Below the pieces are notes generated by a model that saw only the letters and a program-made list of their open reading frames with translations, was not told the DNA's origin and ran no database searches. 14,461 bases of DNA from Candidatus Hydrogenedentota bacterium (GTDB lineage Bacteria > Hydrogenedentota > Hydrogenedentia > Hydrogenedentales > CAITNO01): assembly GCA_029554925.1 (NCBI GenBank), contig JAKPUV010000154.1:1-14461 (forward strand), written 5' to 3'. Every line of letters starts with the position of its first letter. The stretch's first letter is position 1. The position numbers were made by a program, and so were the translations under genes. Shown in pieces: positions 1 through 7,147 of this stretch.

Positions 1-3
1 TCC

Positions 4-32
4 TTAATAGCACATCCTTTCCCGGTTGTCAA
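4..32 (-). promoter_or_regulatory. Sigma70-type promoter reading left out of the window
   Basis: On the minus strand a perfect -35 TTGACA (32 to 27) is followed after exactly 17 bp by TATTAA (9 to 4), which matches four of six bases of the -10 consensus. Transcription would start beyond the left edge, so the gene it serves is not visible. It lies about 145 bp downstream of the prepilin-like stop codon, so the next leftward gene probably has its own promoter. Motif match only. Confidence 0.5.
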
Positions 33-176
33 TACCCCTGCAACATGAAGAGACACCTTCCCCCTCGCGGTCAAGGAAAAATCAGCGTGCCCCCCATTGC
101 CAAAGGCGGCGGATGATGATCTGCCCCCTGCCTGTGTCCCAACCGTTCCGGGTCTTGCCCGAAGCCGACGCGCCTC

Positions 177-1157
177 CTAGAAGAAGGAGGCGACGAGGGC
201 GAAGGCGGGGTTTGCGGGGAAGGCGTCGGGGTAGCGGACGAACTGGACGTGGCCGTCCATGTACAGAACGTTGGCGCCGCCGGGGAGGTGGTTGTACTGG
301 GCGCGTCCGCCGCTGTTGGCGGAGACGACGTCCCACAGGACGGCGAGGTCGCTCTGGGCGCGGGCGGAGGCGGAGGCGTTGTTGATGTCGGTGATGAGGA
401 AGCGCTCAACACCCTCGCGGAGGCGGTAGAGGGTGGTGCCGTCGGCGTTGCCGAGTTTGGATCCGGGGGGCGATGCCATGAGGGCGAAGAGCATGTGCTT
501 GGTCGCGTCGTCCAGGTTTTCGCCGAGTTTCCAGTCGTTGGCGGGGTTCTTGTCGCCGAGGGGGCCCTGGAGGAAGGAGACGCCCTGCTGGTAGGAGATG
601 GAGCCCATGAGATAGGCGACCTGGGCGTTGACCTCGGCGCCGGGGGTGACGCCGAGCAGGGCGGTGTTGATGGTGGGGGCGCCGGGCCCGGTCTTGTCGA
701 AGACGTAGCCGTAGTAGAGGTAGCTGGCGTCGGCGTTGGAGGGCTGGCCGGCGAAGGCGCAGTCCTGCCCGGGCAGGGCGGTGACGACGGCCAGCGGGTT
801 GTCCTTGTAGCCCTCCGGGTCGGAGGGGCAGACCAGCACGTTGAGGTCGGTGAGGTATTCGGGGTGGAGCGCGCCGATGTGGGGGGCGACCTCGGCGGCG
901 GCGTCGCCTTCGGAGCACCCGGCGGGGACGGCGGCGCCCCAGGGCTCGTCGCCGTGGCAGCGGGGGTAGGCGCCCCCGGCCTCGCCGGCGTACATCTTGA
1001 ACACGACGCCCATCTGCTTGAGGTTGTTCTGGCAGGAGGAGCGGCGGGCGGCCTCGCGGGCGCGCGACAGCGCGGGCAGCAGGATGGCCGCCAGAATGCC
1101 GATGATGGCGATGACCACCAGCAGCTCGATGAGGGTGAATCCCGGTCGCTTGCTCAT
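177..1157 (-). CDS. Prepilin-like protein with N-terminal methylation motif and C-terminal H-X-DG motif
   Basis: A 326-residue type IV pilin/pseudopilin-like protein, probably cleaved by a prepilin peptidase and held in the inner membrane or assembled into a filament. Residues 1-30 show the class III signal: a short basic leader, cleavage expected between Gly6 and Phe7, Glu11 at mature position +5, and a hydrophobic helix ([19 protein letters not shown]). Next comes the [21 protein letters not shown] stretch typical of the DUF1559-like family expanded in Planctomycetota, Lentisphaerota and Hydrogenedentota. Near the C-terminus His290 precedes Asp301-Gly302 ([15 protein letters not shown]), resembling the processing-associated H-X9-DG motif but with ten residues between. 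The start is supported by AAGGAG about nine bases upstream of the ATG. It stands alone and diverges from the sensor kinase. Such genes occur in many copies per genome, and the exact function (pilus, secretion or surface protein) is unknown. Confidence 0.9.
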   Translation of the reverse strand: MSKRPGFTLIELLVVIAIIGILAAILLPALSRAREAARRSSCQNNLKQMGVVFKMYAGEAGGAYPRCHGDEPWGAAVPAGCSEGDAAAEVAPHIGALHPEYLTDLNVLVCPSDPEGYKDNPLAVVTALPGQDCAFAGQPSNADASYLYYGYVFDKTGPGAPTINTALLGVTPGAEVNAQVAYLMGSISYQQGVSFLQGPLGDKNPANDWKLGENLDDATKHMLFALMASPPGSKLGNADGTTLYRLREGVERFLITDINNASASARAQSDLAVLWDVVSANSGGRAQYNHLPGGANVLYMDGHVQFVRYPDAFPANPAFALVASFF

Positions 1158-1234
1158 GTCCTTTTGCTCCTTATTCCGGAGTGGTCCTCGTCCGCCCGCG
1201 CGGGGCCGCGGCGCGATTTGCAGGCCGACAGGGC

Positions 1235-1242
1235 CTTATACT
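1235..1242. promoter_or_regulatory. Possible shared -10 core between divergent genes
   Basis: The 243-bp gap between the prepilin-like gene (leftward) and the sensor kinase (rightward) must hold both promoters. It is GC-rich except around CTTATACT, which reads TATACT on the plus strand (1237-1242) and TATAAG on the minus strand (1240-1235). Neither has a convincing -35 element at 16-18 bp. The nearest on the plus strand, TTGCAG at 1218, leaves a spacer of only 13. This is weak evidence, offered as the best candidate site in the gap. Confidence 0.2.
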
Positions 1243-1400
1243 ACCATCTTTCAGGGGACCGGCGAAACCGGGGGCTTCACACCCGCGACGCCCGCCCTGT
1301 CCATAAGAAACCATTTCCGGCGCCGGGGTGTTCCAAGACGCCGTGAATGCAGCCAAGCAGGGGCTGCGGCCGTCCGCGGCGTCCTGGAGCGGTTCTACAC

Positions 1401-3665
1401 ATGGAACGATCGGTGGCACAGTCCCTGGCGCGGTTGCTGGAGGCCCGGCAGGATGAGATTCTCGCCCCCCTGCTGGCGGAGAGGGACCCCGGCACGCGGG
1501 AGAAGCTCCGGATCATGGCGCAGAGCCTCATTCAGGAGCAGGTGGCGCTGCTGGGGTGCGGTCCGGCGACGAGCGACGAGACGGTTGTGGCCCTGGGGCG
1601 CATGACCCGGAACCTCCAGACGGCGGTGCTTTTTAATGAGCGCATCTCCTTTCTGCGCGAGTTCCAGTTCGAGGCGCTGCGCGGGCTGGACCACGGGGCG
1701 GGGGACGACCTGTCGCTGTACCGCCTGAACAACGACGTGTTCAGCCGGGCCTTTTACACGCTGCACCAGCGCGTGGCCCGTTTTGAGGAGCAGGAGCTGG
1801 CGGCGCGGGACCGGCGCGAGCGCCTCCTGATCGAGGCGATCGGGGACCCGTTCGCCCTGCTGGACACGGCGGGCATGGTGGTGCTGGCCAATCCCCGGAT
1901 GGCCCAGCTGCTGGGCGCGGGCGAGGTGTGCGGGCGGGACTTCACGGAGTTCTGCGACGAGGCCACGGGCGACCGGCTGCGGCGGGTGTTCCGGAGGCGC
2001 AGCGACCTGATGCGGGCGGAGCGCTTCACGGGCCGGATCCGGACGGCGAGGCAGGACCCGGAATGGGAGATGCTGGCCCAGCCCACCTTTGACGCCCGGG
2101 GCCTGCGCGAGGGCACCTCGCTGCGCCTGGAGAAGACGGAGTCCGGCCGGATGGAGGAGGGCGACGTGCTCGCGTACCTCAAGCACCGGTTCGCGGACAT
2201 CATCCCCATCCCGGTGCAGCTGTTCGACGCGTCGGGCAGGGTGCTCCACGCCAACGGCATGTGCGGCCTCCTCGCGCTGCCCGGTTTCCGGGGTGACACG
2301 CCGTACTGCTGCCATTTCCACCGGCAGGGCGGGCACGGGGGGGCGTGCGCCTGCCGGCAGGTGTTCGCCCAGGGGCAGCCCTGGTCGAAGGAGGTGAGGG
2401 TCGGAAGCGCCGGCGCGGTGCGCTGGTTCCGCATGGTGATCATGCCGCTTTACGCGCCCGGCGGGCAGGTGCGCTGGGCGGGCTGCGGGCTGCTGGAGAC
2501 CACCGCCGAGCGCCGGCTGGAGAAGCAGCTCGAAAACCGGCTGCTCGCCCAGCAGCGCAGCTCGGTCGCCTCGCAGGTGGTGCTTTCGGTGGCCCACCAG
2601 ATCCGCACCCCGCTTTCGGTGATCACGGGCTTCGCCGAGATGCTTTCGCGCGGGGTTTCCGGCGAGCAGGCCCGGGAAATGGTGTCCGGCATCCTGCGCA
2701 ACGGGATGCGCTGCCGGGAAATTGTGGAAGACCTCACGGCCTTCGGCCAGACCCTGCCCACGGACCGGGTGACCGCCGACCTGTCCGCCCTGCTGCATGA
2801 GTCCGTGCTGCCCATGCTGACGGCGGCCCAGGCCGCCCGCGTGGAGTGGCGCCTGCCGGCGGGCGCGCCCCGGGTGGAATGCGCCCCGGAACAGCTCGCC
2901 CGGGTCATCCTGGGGCTGCTGGACAACGCCCTGCAGTGCGGCGGGACGCGGGTTGTCTGTGTCCTGGACAGCGGGGACGGCCTGGCGCGGCTTGAGGTGT
3001 GCGACGACGGCCCCGGCATTCCGCCGGAACTGGCCGAGCAGGTGTTCGAGCCCTTCTTCACCACGCGGCGCTCGCAGGGCGGTGTGGGGCTGGGGCTCAG
3101 TCTGGCCCGTTCGGTGGCGCGGGAGCTGGGGGGCGACCTGGCGGCCCTGTGCGACGGGCAGGGGCCGCTGCCGGGGGCGCGCCTGGTGCTCACACTGCCC
3201 GCGCAGACCGGCCCGCCGGCCGAACCGGAGGGACAGGCCCTTCCCGACGCCGCGGAGACGGAGGCCCCGCCGCCGCCGCGCAGGGTGCTGGTGGTGGACG
3301 ATGAGGACGACCTGCAGAAAATGCTGGGGTCGGCGCTCACCATGCAGGGTTACGAGGTGACCGGGGCTGGCACCGGGGAGGACGCGCTGGAGCGCCTGCG
3401 GGCGGGCGAGACCTTTGACGCCCTCGTGCTGGACATCCAGCTTCCGGGGGCCATCGGCGGGCAGCGGCTGCTGGAGCTGGTGGAGGCGTCGCACCCCGAT
3501 CTGGCGGGGCGGGCCATCGTCATCACGGCGGACGCCATGAACTACGAGACCCACCGCTTCCTGCAGGGGCTGAAGTGCCCCTACCATGAGAAGCCCTTCA
3601 TGATCTCCGACCTGATTCAGAGCCTGGAGCTGGTGATGGGCCGGCGCGGGGAGGCGGCGAGATAG
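1401..3665 (+). CDS. Hybrid sensor histidine kinase with PAS domains and C-terminal receiver
   Basis: A 754-residue cytoplasmic-looking hybrid kinase with no obvious membrane segment. Order: a helical N-terminal region (1-150), a PAS-like domain (about 152-260), a second PAS-like region (about 270-380) with a Cys/His-rich stretch (Cys303, Cys304, His305, His307, His312, Cys316, Cys318), a HisKA dimerisation helix with His399 in AHQIRTPL, and an ATPase domain (N box Asn509, DDGPGIP at 535-541, GVGLGL near 561-566). A receiver follows (about 630-750) with VVDDEDD, phosphoacceptor Asp678 in VLDIQLPG, and a conserved Lys in the EKPF motif. The residue after the phosphoacceptor His is Gln, where most HisKA kinases carry Glu or Asp. 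The in-frame ATG at 1347 would add 18 low-complexity residues; I prefer the ATG at 1401, preceded by GGAG at about 11 bases. The stop overlaps the next gene's GTG. The signal sensed is unknown; metal or redox sensing is a guess from the Cys/His cluster. Confidence 0.9.
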   Translation: MERSVAQSLARLLEARQDEILAPLLAERDPGTREKLRIMAQSLIQEQVALLGCGPATSDETVVALGRMTRNLQTAVLFNERISFLREFQFEALRGLDHGAGDDLSLYRLNNDVFSRAFYTLHQRVARFEEQELAARDRRERLLIEAIGDPFALLDTAGMVVLANPRMAQLLGAGEVCGRDFTEFCDEATGDRLRRVFRRRSDLMRAERFTGRIRTARQDPEWEMLAQPTFDARGLREGTSLRLEKTESGRMEEGDVLAYLKHRFADIIPIPVQLFDASGRVLHANGMCGLLALPGFRGDTPYCCHFHRQGGHGGACACRQVFAQGQPWSKEVRVGSAGAVRWFRMVIMPLYAPGGQVRWAGCGLLETTAERRLEKQLENRLLAQQRSSVASQVVLSVAHQIRTPLSVITGFAEMLSRGVSGEQAREMVSGILRNGMRCREIVEDLTAFGQTLPTDRVTADLSALLHESVLPMLTAAQAARVEWRLPAGAPRVECAPEQLARVILGLLDNALQCGGTRVVCVLDSGDGLARLEVCDDGPGIPPELAEQVFEPFFTTRRSQGGVGLGLSLARSVARELGGDLAALCDGQGPLPGARLVLTLPAQTGPPAEPEGQALPDAAETEAPPPPRRVLVVDDEDDLQKMLGSALTMQGYEVTGAGTGEDALERLRAGETFDALVLDIQLPGAIGGQRLLELVEASHPDLAGRAIVITADAMNYETHRFLQGLKCPYHEKPFMISDLIQSLELVMGRRGEAAR

Positions 3666-5923
3666 TGACCACGGCAACCCAGGCGCGTCTGAAGAACGCG
3701 GCGCATGCCGCCGCGCTGGCCGCGGCGGCGGTGCTGGTCCGCCTGTGGGGGCTGGGGGAGCAGTCCCTCGCGTGGGACGACTACAACGGGCTGGTGGGCC
3801 TGTCCGAGGACTCCCTTCTCGCCTCGGTGGCCCTGGCGCGCCAGGTGAACCCCGAGGGCGCGCCGCTGTACCACGTGGTGCAGTGGCTGGCCAGCCTGCT
3901 CATCGGGACATCCCCCCCGGCGATGCGCCTGCTTTCGGTCGCCCTGGGGCTGGCCGCCCTGCCGCTGGTCTATGCGACCGGGGCGCGGGTTTTCGGCCGC
4001 CGGGCCGGCCTCATCGCTGCCTGGTGTCTCGCCCTTTCCCCCCTGCACATCTACCATGACCAGAGCATCCGCAACTACCCGCTCTACGCCCTGCTGGGCG
4101 CGGCGGCCCTGTACACGCAGATCCGCTGCCTGCAGGACGGGGACAGGCGGTGGCTCGCCGCCAACTGGCTGTCAAACACGCTCCTGGTCTGGACGCATCT
4201 CCTGGGCGTCTTCTTTGTGGCCGCGCAGGGGGTGGTCTGGCTTTCCGCGATGCGGCGGCGGCGGACCGCCCTGCTGTGGGGCGCCGTGCAGGCGCTGCTG
4301 CTGCTCCCCCTGCTGGGATGGGTCGCCACCATGCCCCATGTGCCCGACACGGGCTACTGGCATTTCCACGCGCCGGATGCCCTGCGCGTGGCCGCCGGAT
4401 TGGCCATGCCCGATTTCGTGCGCACCACCCCGGAGCTCAACCCGGCGGGGGATCCGTGGAGGGTGTCCCTGGGAGGGCTTTCAACGGACGGGCCGGCGGC
4501 CCTCTGGGCAATGGGCGCCGTCATGTCGCTGTGCTTCGGCGGGGGCATGGCCGCCTGGGCCGTTTGGCGCGCGCGGCGCGGCGTCCGGCCGCCGGGATCG
4601 CCCGACCCCGACGCCGTAGCCGCCCTGCTCGCCTGCGCGCTGCTTCCCGGAATCGCCCTCGCCCTGGTGTCCCATGGATGGCGGCCCATGTACTACCAGC
4701 GGTATCTGCTCCCCTCCACCCTCCCCCTCTATCTGCTCGCCGGCGGGGCGCTGTCGGTGCTCGTGAAGCCGAGAGGGCTCCGGATCGCGGCGCTTGCCCT
4801 GCTGGCGATGGCCGGTCTCCAGCAGCTCAGCCTCACGCTGCCCTGCGTCATGCGCACACCCTGGGCCCAGGCCGCGCGGAAGCTGGTGCAGGAGTCCCGC
4901 CCGGGCGACCAGGTGCTCGTGGGGGGGTTCGGCGACGGATGGACCAACCTGCGCCTGCTGGCGGCCAACCTGCCCGTGTGCGACCTGCCTGCCGCCCCGG
5001 CCCACACCCTCGACGCCGCCGTGATCAAGACGGCGATGCGGCTTTGCCCGGACGGGGGCGGCGGCGCGCCCGTCCCGGAGGGGGGATGCGTGTGGTATCT
5101 CTCGGGGCTTCTCTGGGGAAGAACCCGTCTGGACGGACTGGATGAGCACCTCCGGGCGGTGGGCTTTGAGGTCGCCCGGCAGGATCTGGTCGGCGACGAG
5201 GGGATCGCGATCCTCCGGGTCAGCCGGGGTGACAGGACACCGTCCACGTTCGCGGAGGTCTGCTCCCGGTACTGGGACCGCATTCCAGACCCTGGACGAA
5301 CCCTCTCCGGGCTCAATTTGCGCGAGGTGCTGGACAGGTTCGGCGTCACAGAGGACCGGAATGCGTTTCTCCGTCAACTGCGCATGGTCTACGACGACGG
5401 AGACCTCCCGGAGGCGTGGCCCGACCGGATGGAGGTGATCGTCGGAATGCTTGACGACGAGGGGGCTCCGAATACCGTCGCCCTGCTCGCCAACAGCGGA
5501 GATGGGGATGCCGCAATCATCGCCCAGCGGATGAGGACGGCGCTCCTGCGCGGGGATGTTTCCACGGCCGCCGCCGGGGTGCGCAGCCTGCTCGACGCCA
5601 TTCCACGGGAATTGACGGAAGACCAGGTTTTTATGGCTCCCCTGCTCATGACCGCAGCTTCCATCCTGGGGATGAACGGCGAGCGCGGGGACGCCCGTGC
5701 GCTGCTGGAACGGGCCGCGCCGCCGCCGGACGGACAAGAATGGCGCGTCAGTCTGGCACATCTCCTTGCAGAGGGGGACACCGCCGCCGCCCGGAAAGCC
5801 GTTAGGGAACTCCGGGCCCGGATACCCTCCCCCCTGCCTGACATTCCGCCGCCCCTCCTGTGCGCAATGGGTCTCCCCGACTGGGTGGTGCCGGCGGGGG
5901 AGGCCGCCCTCTGCGGCCCCTGA
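3665..5923 (+). CDS. GT-C type membrane glycosyltransferase (PMT/ArnT-like) with large C-terminal soluble region
   Basis: A 752-residue integral membrane protein resembling the dolichyl/undecaprenyl-phosphate-sugar glycosyltransferases (GT39/GT83-like, PMT_2). These transfer a sugar from a lipid carrier to protein, lipid or polysaccharide on the outer face of the membrane. Residues 1-400 hold roughly ten hydrophobic segments. The first loop carries the acidic motif LAWDDYNG (Asp38-Asp39), the expected catalytic position of GT-C enzymes, and QSIRNYPLYAL near residue 140 resembles the family's second conserved stretch. From about 400 to the end the protein is soluble; the part after 530 is helical and weakly TPR-like, with no match I can name. 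The GTG start shares one base with the kinase stop (TAGTG) and has GGGGAGG ten bases upstream, so translational coupling is likely. Third-position usage looks looser after about 5250, judged by eye. Acceptor and sugar cannot be told from sequence. Confidence 0.75.
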   Translation: MTTATQARLKNAAHAAALAAAAVLVRLWGLGEQSLAWDDYNGLVGLSEDSLLASVALARQVNPEGAPLYHVVQWLASLLIGTSPPAMRLLSVALGLAALPLVYATGARVFGRRAGLIAAWCLALSPLHIYHDQSIRNYPLYALLGAAALYTQIRCLQDGDRRWLAANWLSNTLLVWTHLLGVFFVAAQGVVWLSAMRRRRTALLWGAVQALLLLPLLGWVATMPHVPDTGYWHFHAPDALRVAAGLAMPDFVRTTPELNPAGDPWRVSLGGLSTDGPAALWAMGAVMSLCFGGGMAAWAVWRARRGVRPPGSPDPDAVAALLACALLPGIALALVSHGWRPMYYQRYLLPSTLPLYLLAGGALSVLVKPRGLRIAALALLAMAGLQQLSLTLPCVMRTPWAQAARKLVQESRPGDQVLVGGFGDGWTNLRLLAANLPVCDLPAAPAHTLDAAVIKTAMRLCPDGGGGAPVPEGGCVWYLSGLLWGRTRLDGLDEHLRAVGFEVARQDLVGDEGIAILRVSRGDRTPSTFAEVCSRYWDRIPDPGRTLSGLNLREVLDRFGVTEDRNAFLRQLRMVYDDGDLPEAWPDRMEVIVGMLDDEGAPNTVALLANSGDGDAAIIAQRMRTALLRGDVSTAAAGVRSLLDAIPRELTEDQVFMAPLLMTAASILGMNGERGDARALLERAAPPPDGQEWRVSLAHLLAEGDTAAARKAVRELRARIPSPLPDIPPPLLCAMGLPDWVVPAGEAALCGP

Positions 5924-5939
5924 CAGATGACGCAGACGG

Positions 5940-6569
5940 TCAGAAGGCGTCGTCCGACCCCATGTGGCGCTCCAGCTTGTCCCCGTAGTAGGCAAGCTCC
6001 TTCACCGACAGCTTGACCACTTCGGGGGTGGCGTCGGCGCGGGGGATGTTGTGCAGCAGCGCCATGCGGTCCGGACCGTCTTTGGTCGGAAGCAGCGTAA
6101 AGGCGCCGTTGGCGATGCGGCTGTTGGTGCGGAGCAGCCACTCGAACACCTGGGGGTTCAGCTCGCCGCAGAAGGTGTACACCTGGACCATGCGCCGCTT
6201 GTCCTTGGTCTCGTGCGGCATGATGTAGACCTTCTGCGTCCGCTCGCTGGCGAGGCGCACCGTCACCACAAACCCGTTCTCGTGGGGCTCCACCGTGCGC
6301 GCGGGCGCCCGCTCGCAGGAGACCGCCAGATCGCGCAGGGTGGGTTCCTGGCGCTTTGCGGCCCGCGAGGGAAGCAGCACGTTGAGGGTGTCCAGCGACC
6401 GCTCCACCTGAAGCCGCACATCCATGTCCGGGTCGTTCCGGTGGGACTGGAGGGCCATGAGCGCGCCCTGCGCAACCTTCCCCAGCACCTCCGCGGCGTC
6501 GCGCCGCGCCACCCAGCCGCTTGAGCGGTCTTCCAGCCGGCCCACCAACTCGCGAAATTGATCAAGCAT
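5940..6569 (-). CDS. Hypothetical protein, HEAT-like N-terminus with YbjN/secretion-chaperone-like C-terminus
   Basis: A 209-residue soluble protein. Residues 20-65 look like a HEAT-type helical repeat pair (ARRDAAEVLGKVAQGAL, then DVRLQVERSLDTL). A linker follows, and residues about 97-200 resemble the YbjN/CesT-like fold: an alternating strand region around VVTVRLASERTQKVYI, then MVQVYTFCGEL, FEWLLRTNSRIANGAF and a final helix near LAYYGDKLE. Proteins of that fold bind other proteins and often act as chaperones or adaptors. No catalytic motif is visible. The ATG is preceded by AAGGAG with seven bases of spacing. The stop lies 16 bp from the glycosyltransferase stop in convergent orientation, with no terminator hairpin between them. 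No function can be assigned with confidence. Confidence 0.8.
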   Translation of the reverse strand: MLDQFRELVGRLEDRSSGWVARRDAAEVLGKVAQGALMALQSHRNDPDMDVRLQVERSLDTLNVLLPSRAAKRQEPTLRDLAVSCERAPARTVEPHENGFVVTVRLASERTQKVYIMPHETKDKRRMVQVYTFCGELNPQVFEWLLRTNSRIANGAFTLLPTKDGPDRMALLHNIPRADATPEVVKLSVKELAYYGDKLERHMGSDDAF

Positions 6570-6871
6570 GGCGGTTCTCCTTCTGCGCCTTCATTCTACC
6601 AATCCGCGGCGCGCCGCGCAACGCTTTGCGAAAGATTCGCGGCGCGGCGCCCCGAACGGACAAGTGCCCCACCGATTTCTGAATCCATAAACTGTCAGGC
6701 GTGTCGGTGCGAAGACCGCACTTCCGTTTCTTTCCGCTGACCCTGCATACACCGCACCCATACGAGATTCCATCGGACAGCCGCGGAGGGATGCCCTGAC
6801 AGACATATCACGGCCTCCTTTGAAGCGGCCGACAAGACTGCCAAAATCCCGCCCATGGCCGCCCCATGAAG
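6570..6871. other. Gene-free stretch upstream of the acs promoter
   Basis: About 300 bp between the start of the minus-strand HEAT/YbjN gene and the acs promoter, with no credible ORF or RNA gene. It should hold the promoter of the minus-strand gene, but I see only a weak candidate (TTCGCA, 18 bp, TATGGA, around 6683-6712). It also holds the GC palindrome at 6605 and an 8-bp inverted pair, CTGTCAGG (6692-6699) and CCTGACAG (6795-6802). The base composition is more balanced than in the flanking genes, as expected for regulatory DNA. Confidence 0.4.
6605..6645. repeat. GC-rich perfect palindrome plus repeated arm
   Basis: CGCGGCGCGCCGCG at 6605-6618 is a perfect 14-bp palindrome. Its right arm GCGCCGC (6611-6617) can also pair with GCGGCGC at 6639-6645 across a 21-base loop, giving alternative hairpins. 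It sits 36 bp upstream of the start codon of the minus-strand HEAT/YbjN gene, so it could be an operator or leader structure for that gene. In such GC-rich DNA a chance origin is possible. Confidence 0.35.
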
Positions 6872-6900
6872 TTGAAAAGTGATAAAAAGTTTGGTACAAT
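6872..6900 (+). promoter_or_regulatory. Sigma70-type promoter for acs
   Basis: TTGAAA at 6872-6877 (five of six bases of the -35 consensus), an ideal 17-bp spacer, and TACAAT at 6895-6900 (five of six of the -10 consensus). It is set in an AT-rich island in otherwise GC-rich DNA. The predicted start near 6907 gives an acs leader of about 240 nt. This is the best promoter match in the window. Confidence 0.7.
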
Positions 6901-6906
6901 GCCCGG

Positions 6907-7147
6907 ACCTAACGAATGGTAGGTATACTCCCGGGCGCGGCAAGGGCTGGCCGCAAAGGGCCATAAAATCTGGAAAGCGCCGACCGCCGGGAGTCCGCCC
7001 AACAGTTGAAACCGCGCGGTCGGCCCCTGGAGGGCCGGCAACGCCGAACGGCCGCAGGCGCGGCCTCCCAAACGCGGGGATTACGGCCCGCCGCAGTAGG
7101 ACGGGTTTGATCGCCAGGGTTACTCAACCACGAAAGGACTGTGCACC
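6907..7147 (+). promoter_or_regulatory. Long GC-rich structured 5' leader of acs
   Basis: Between the promoter and the acs start lie about 240 nt that can form several hairpins: GCGGC 6937-6941 with GCCGC 6950-6954; GCCGACCGC 6979-6987 with GCGGTCGGC 7016-7024 (nine perfect pairs, 28-base loop); GGCCC 7022-7026 with GGGCC 7032-7036, which competes with the previous stem; and GGCCGC 7050-7055 with GCGGCC 7060-7065 around a four-base loop. None is followed by a T-tract, so none is a classical terminator. I do not recognise a known riboswitch. The acs ribosome binding site (AAAGGA, 7133-7138) follows downstream. Confidence 0.4.

Noticed and set aside
1395..3677. A 760-codon open frame antisense to the sensor kinase
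   Set aside because: Low-complexity Arg/Pro/Gln/His-rich translation with no motif; the sense frame shows complete kinase and receiver domains.
5911..5935. Possible terminator between the convergent glycosyltransferase and HEAT/YbjN genes (CTGCG with CGCAG)
   Set aside because: The stem is five bp, the loop is 15 bases, it overlaps the coding end, and no T-tract follows on either strand.
6692..6802. Inverted pair CTGTCAGG / CCTGACAG as a mobile element end or attachment site
   Set aside because: Eight bp at about 95 bp distance is within chance, and there is no flanking direct repeat or transposase remnant.
6916..6966. A 16-codon upstream ORF in the acs leader (ATG to TAA)
   Set aside because: It has no ribosome binding site, its start would lie only about nine bases from the predicted transcript start, and it shows no run of one amino acid as in leader peptides.
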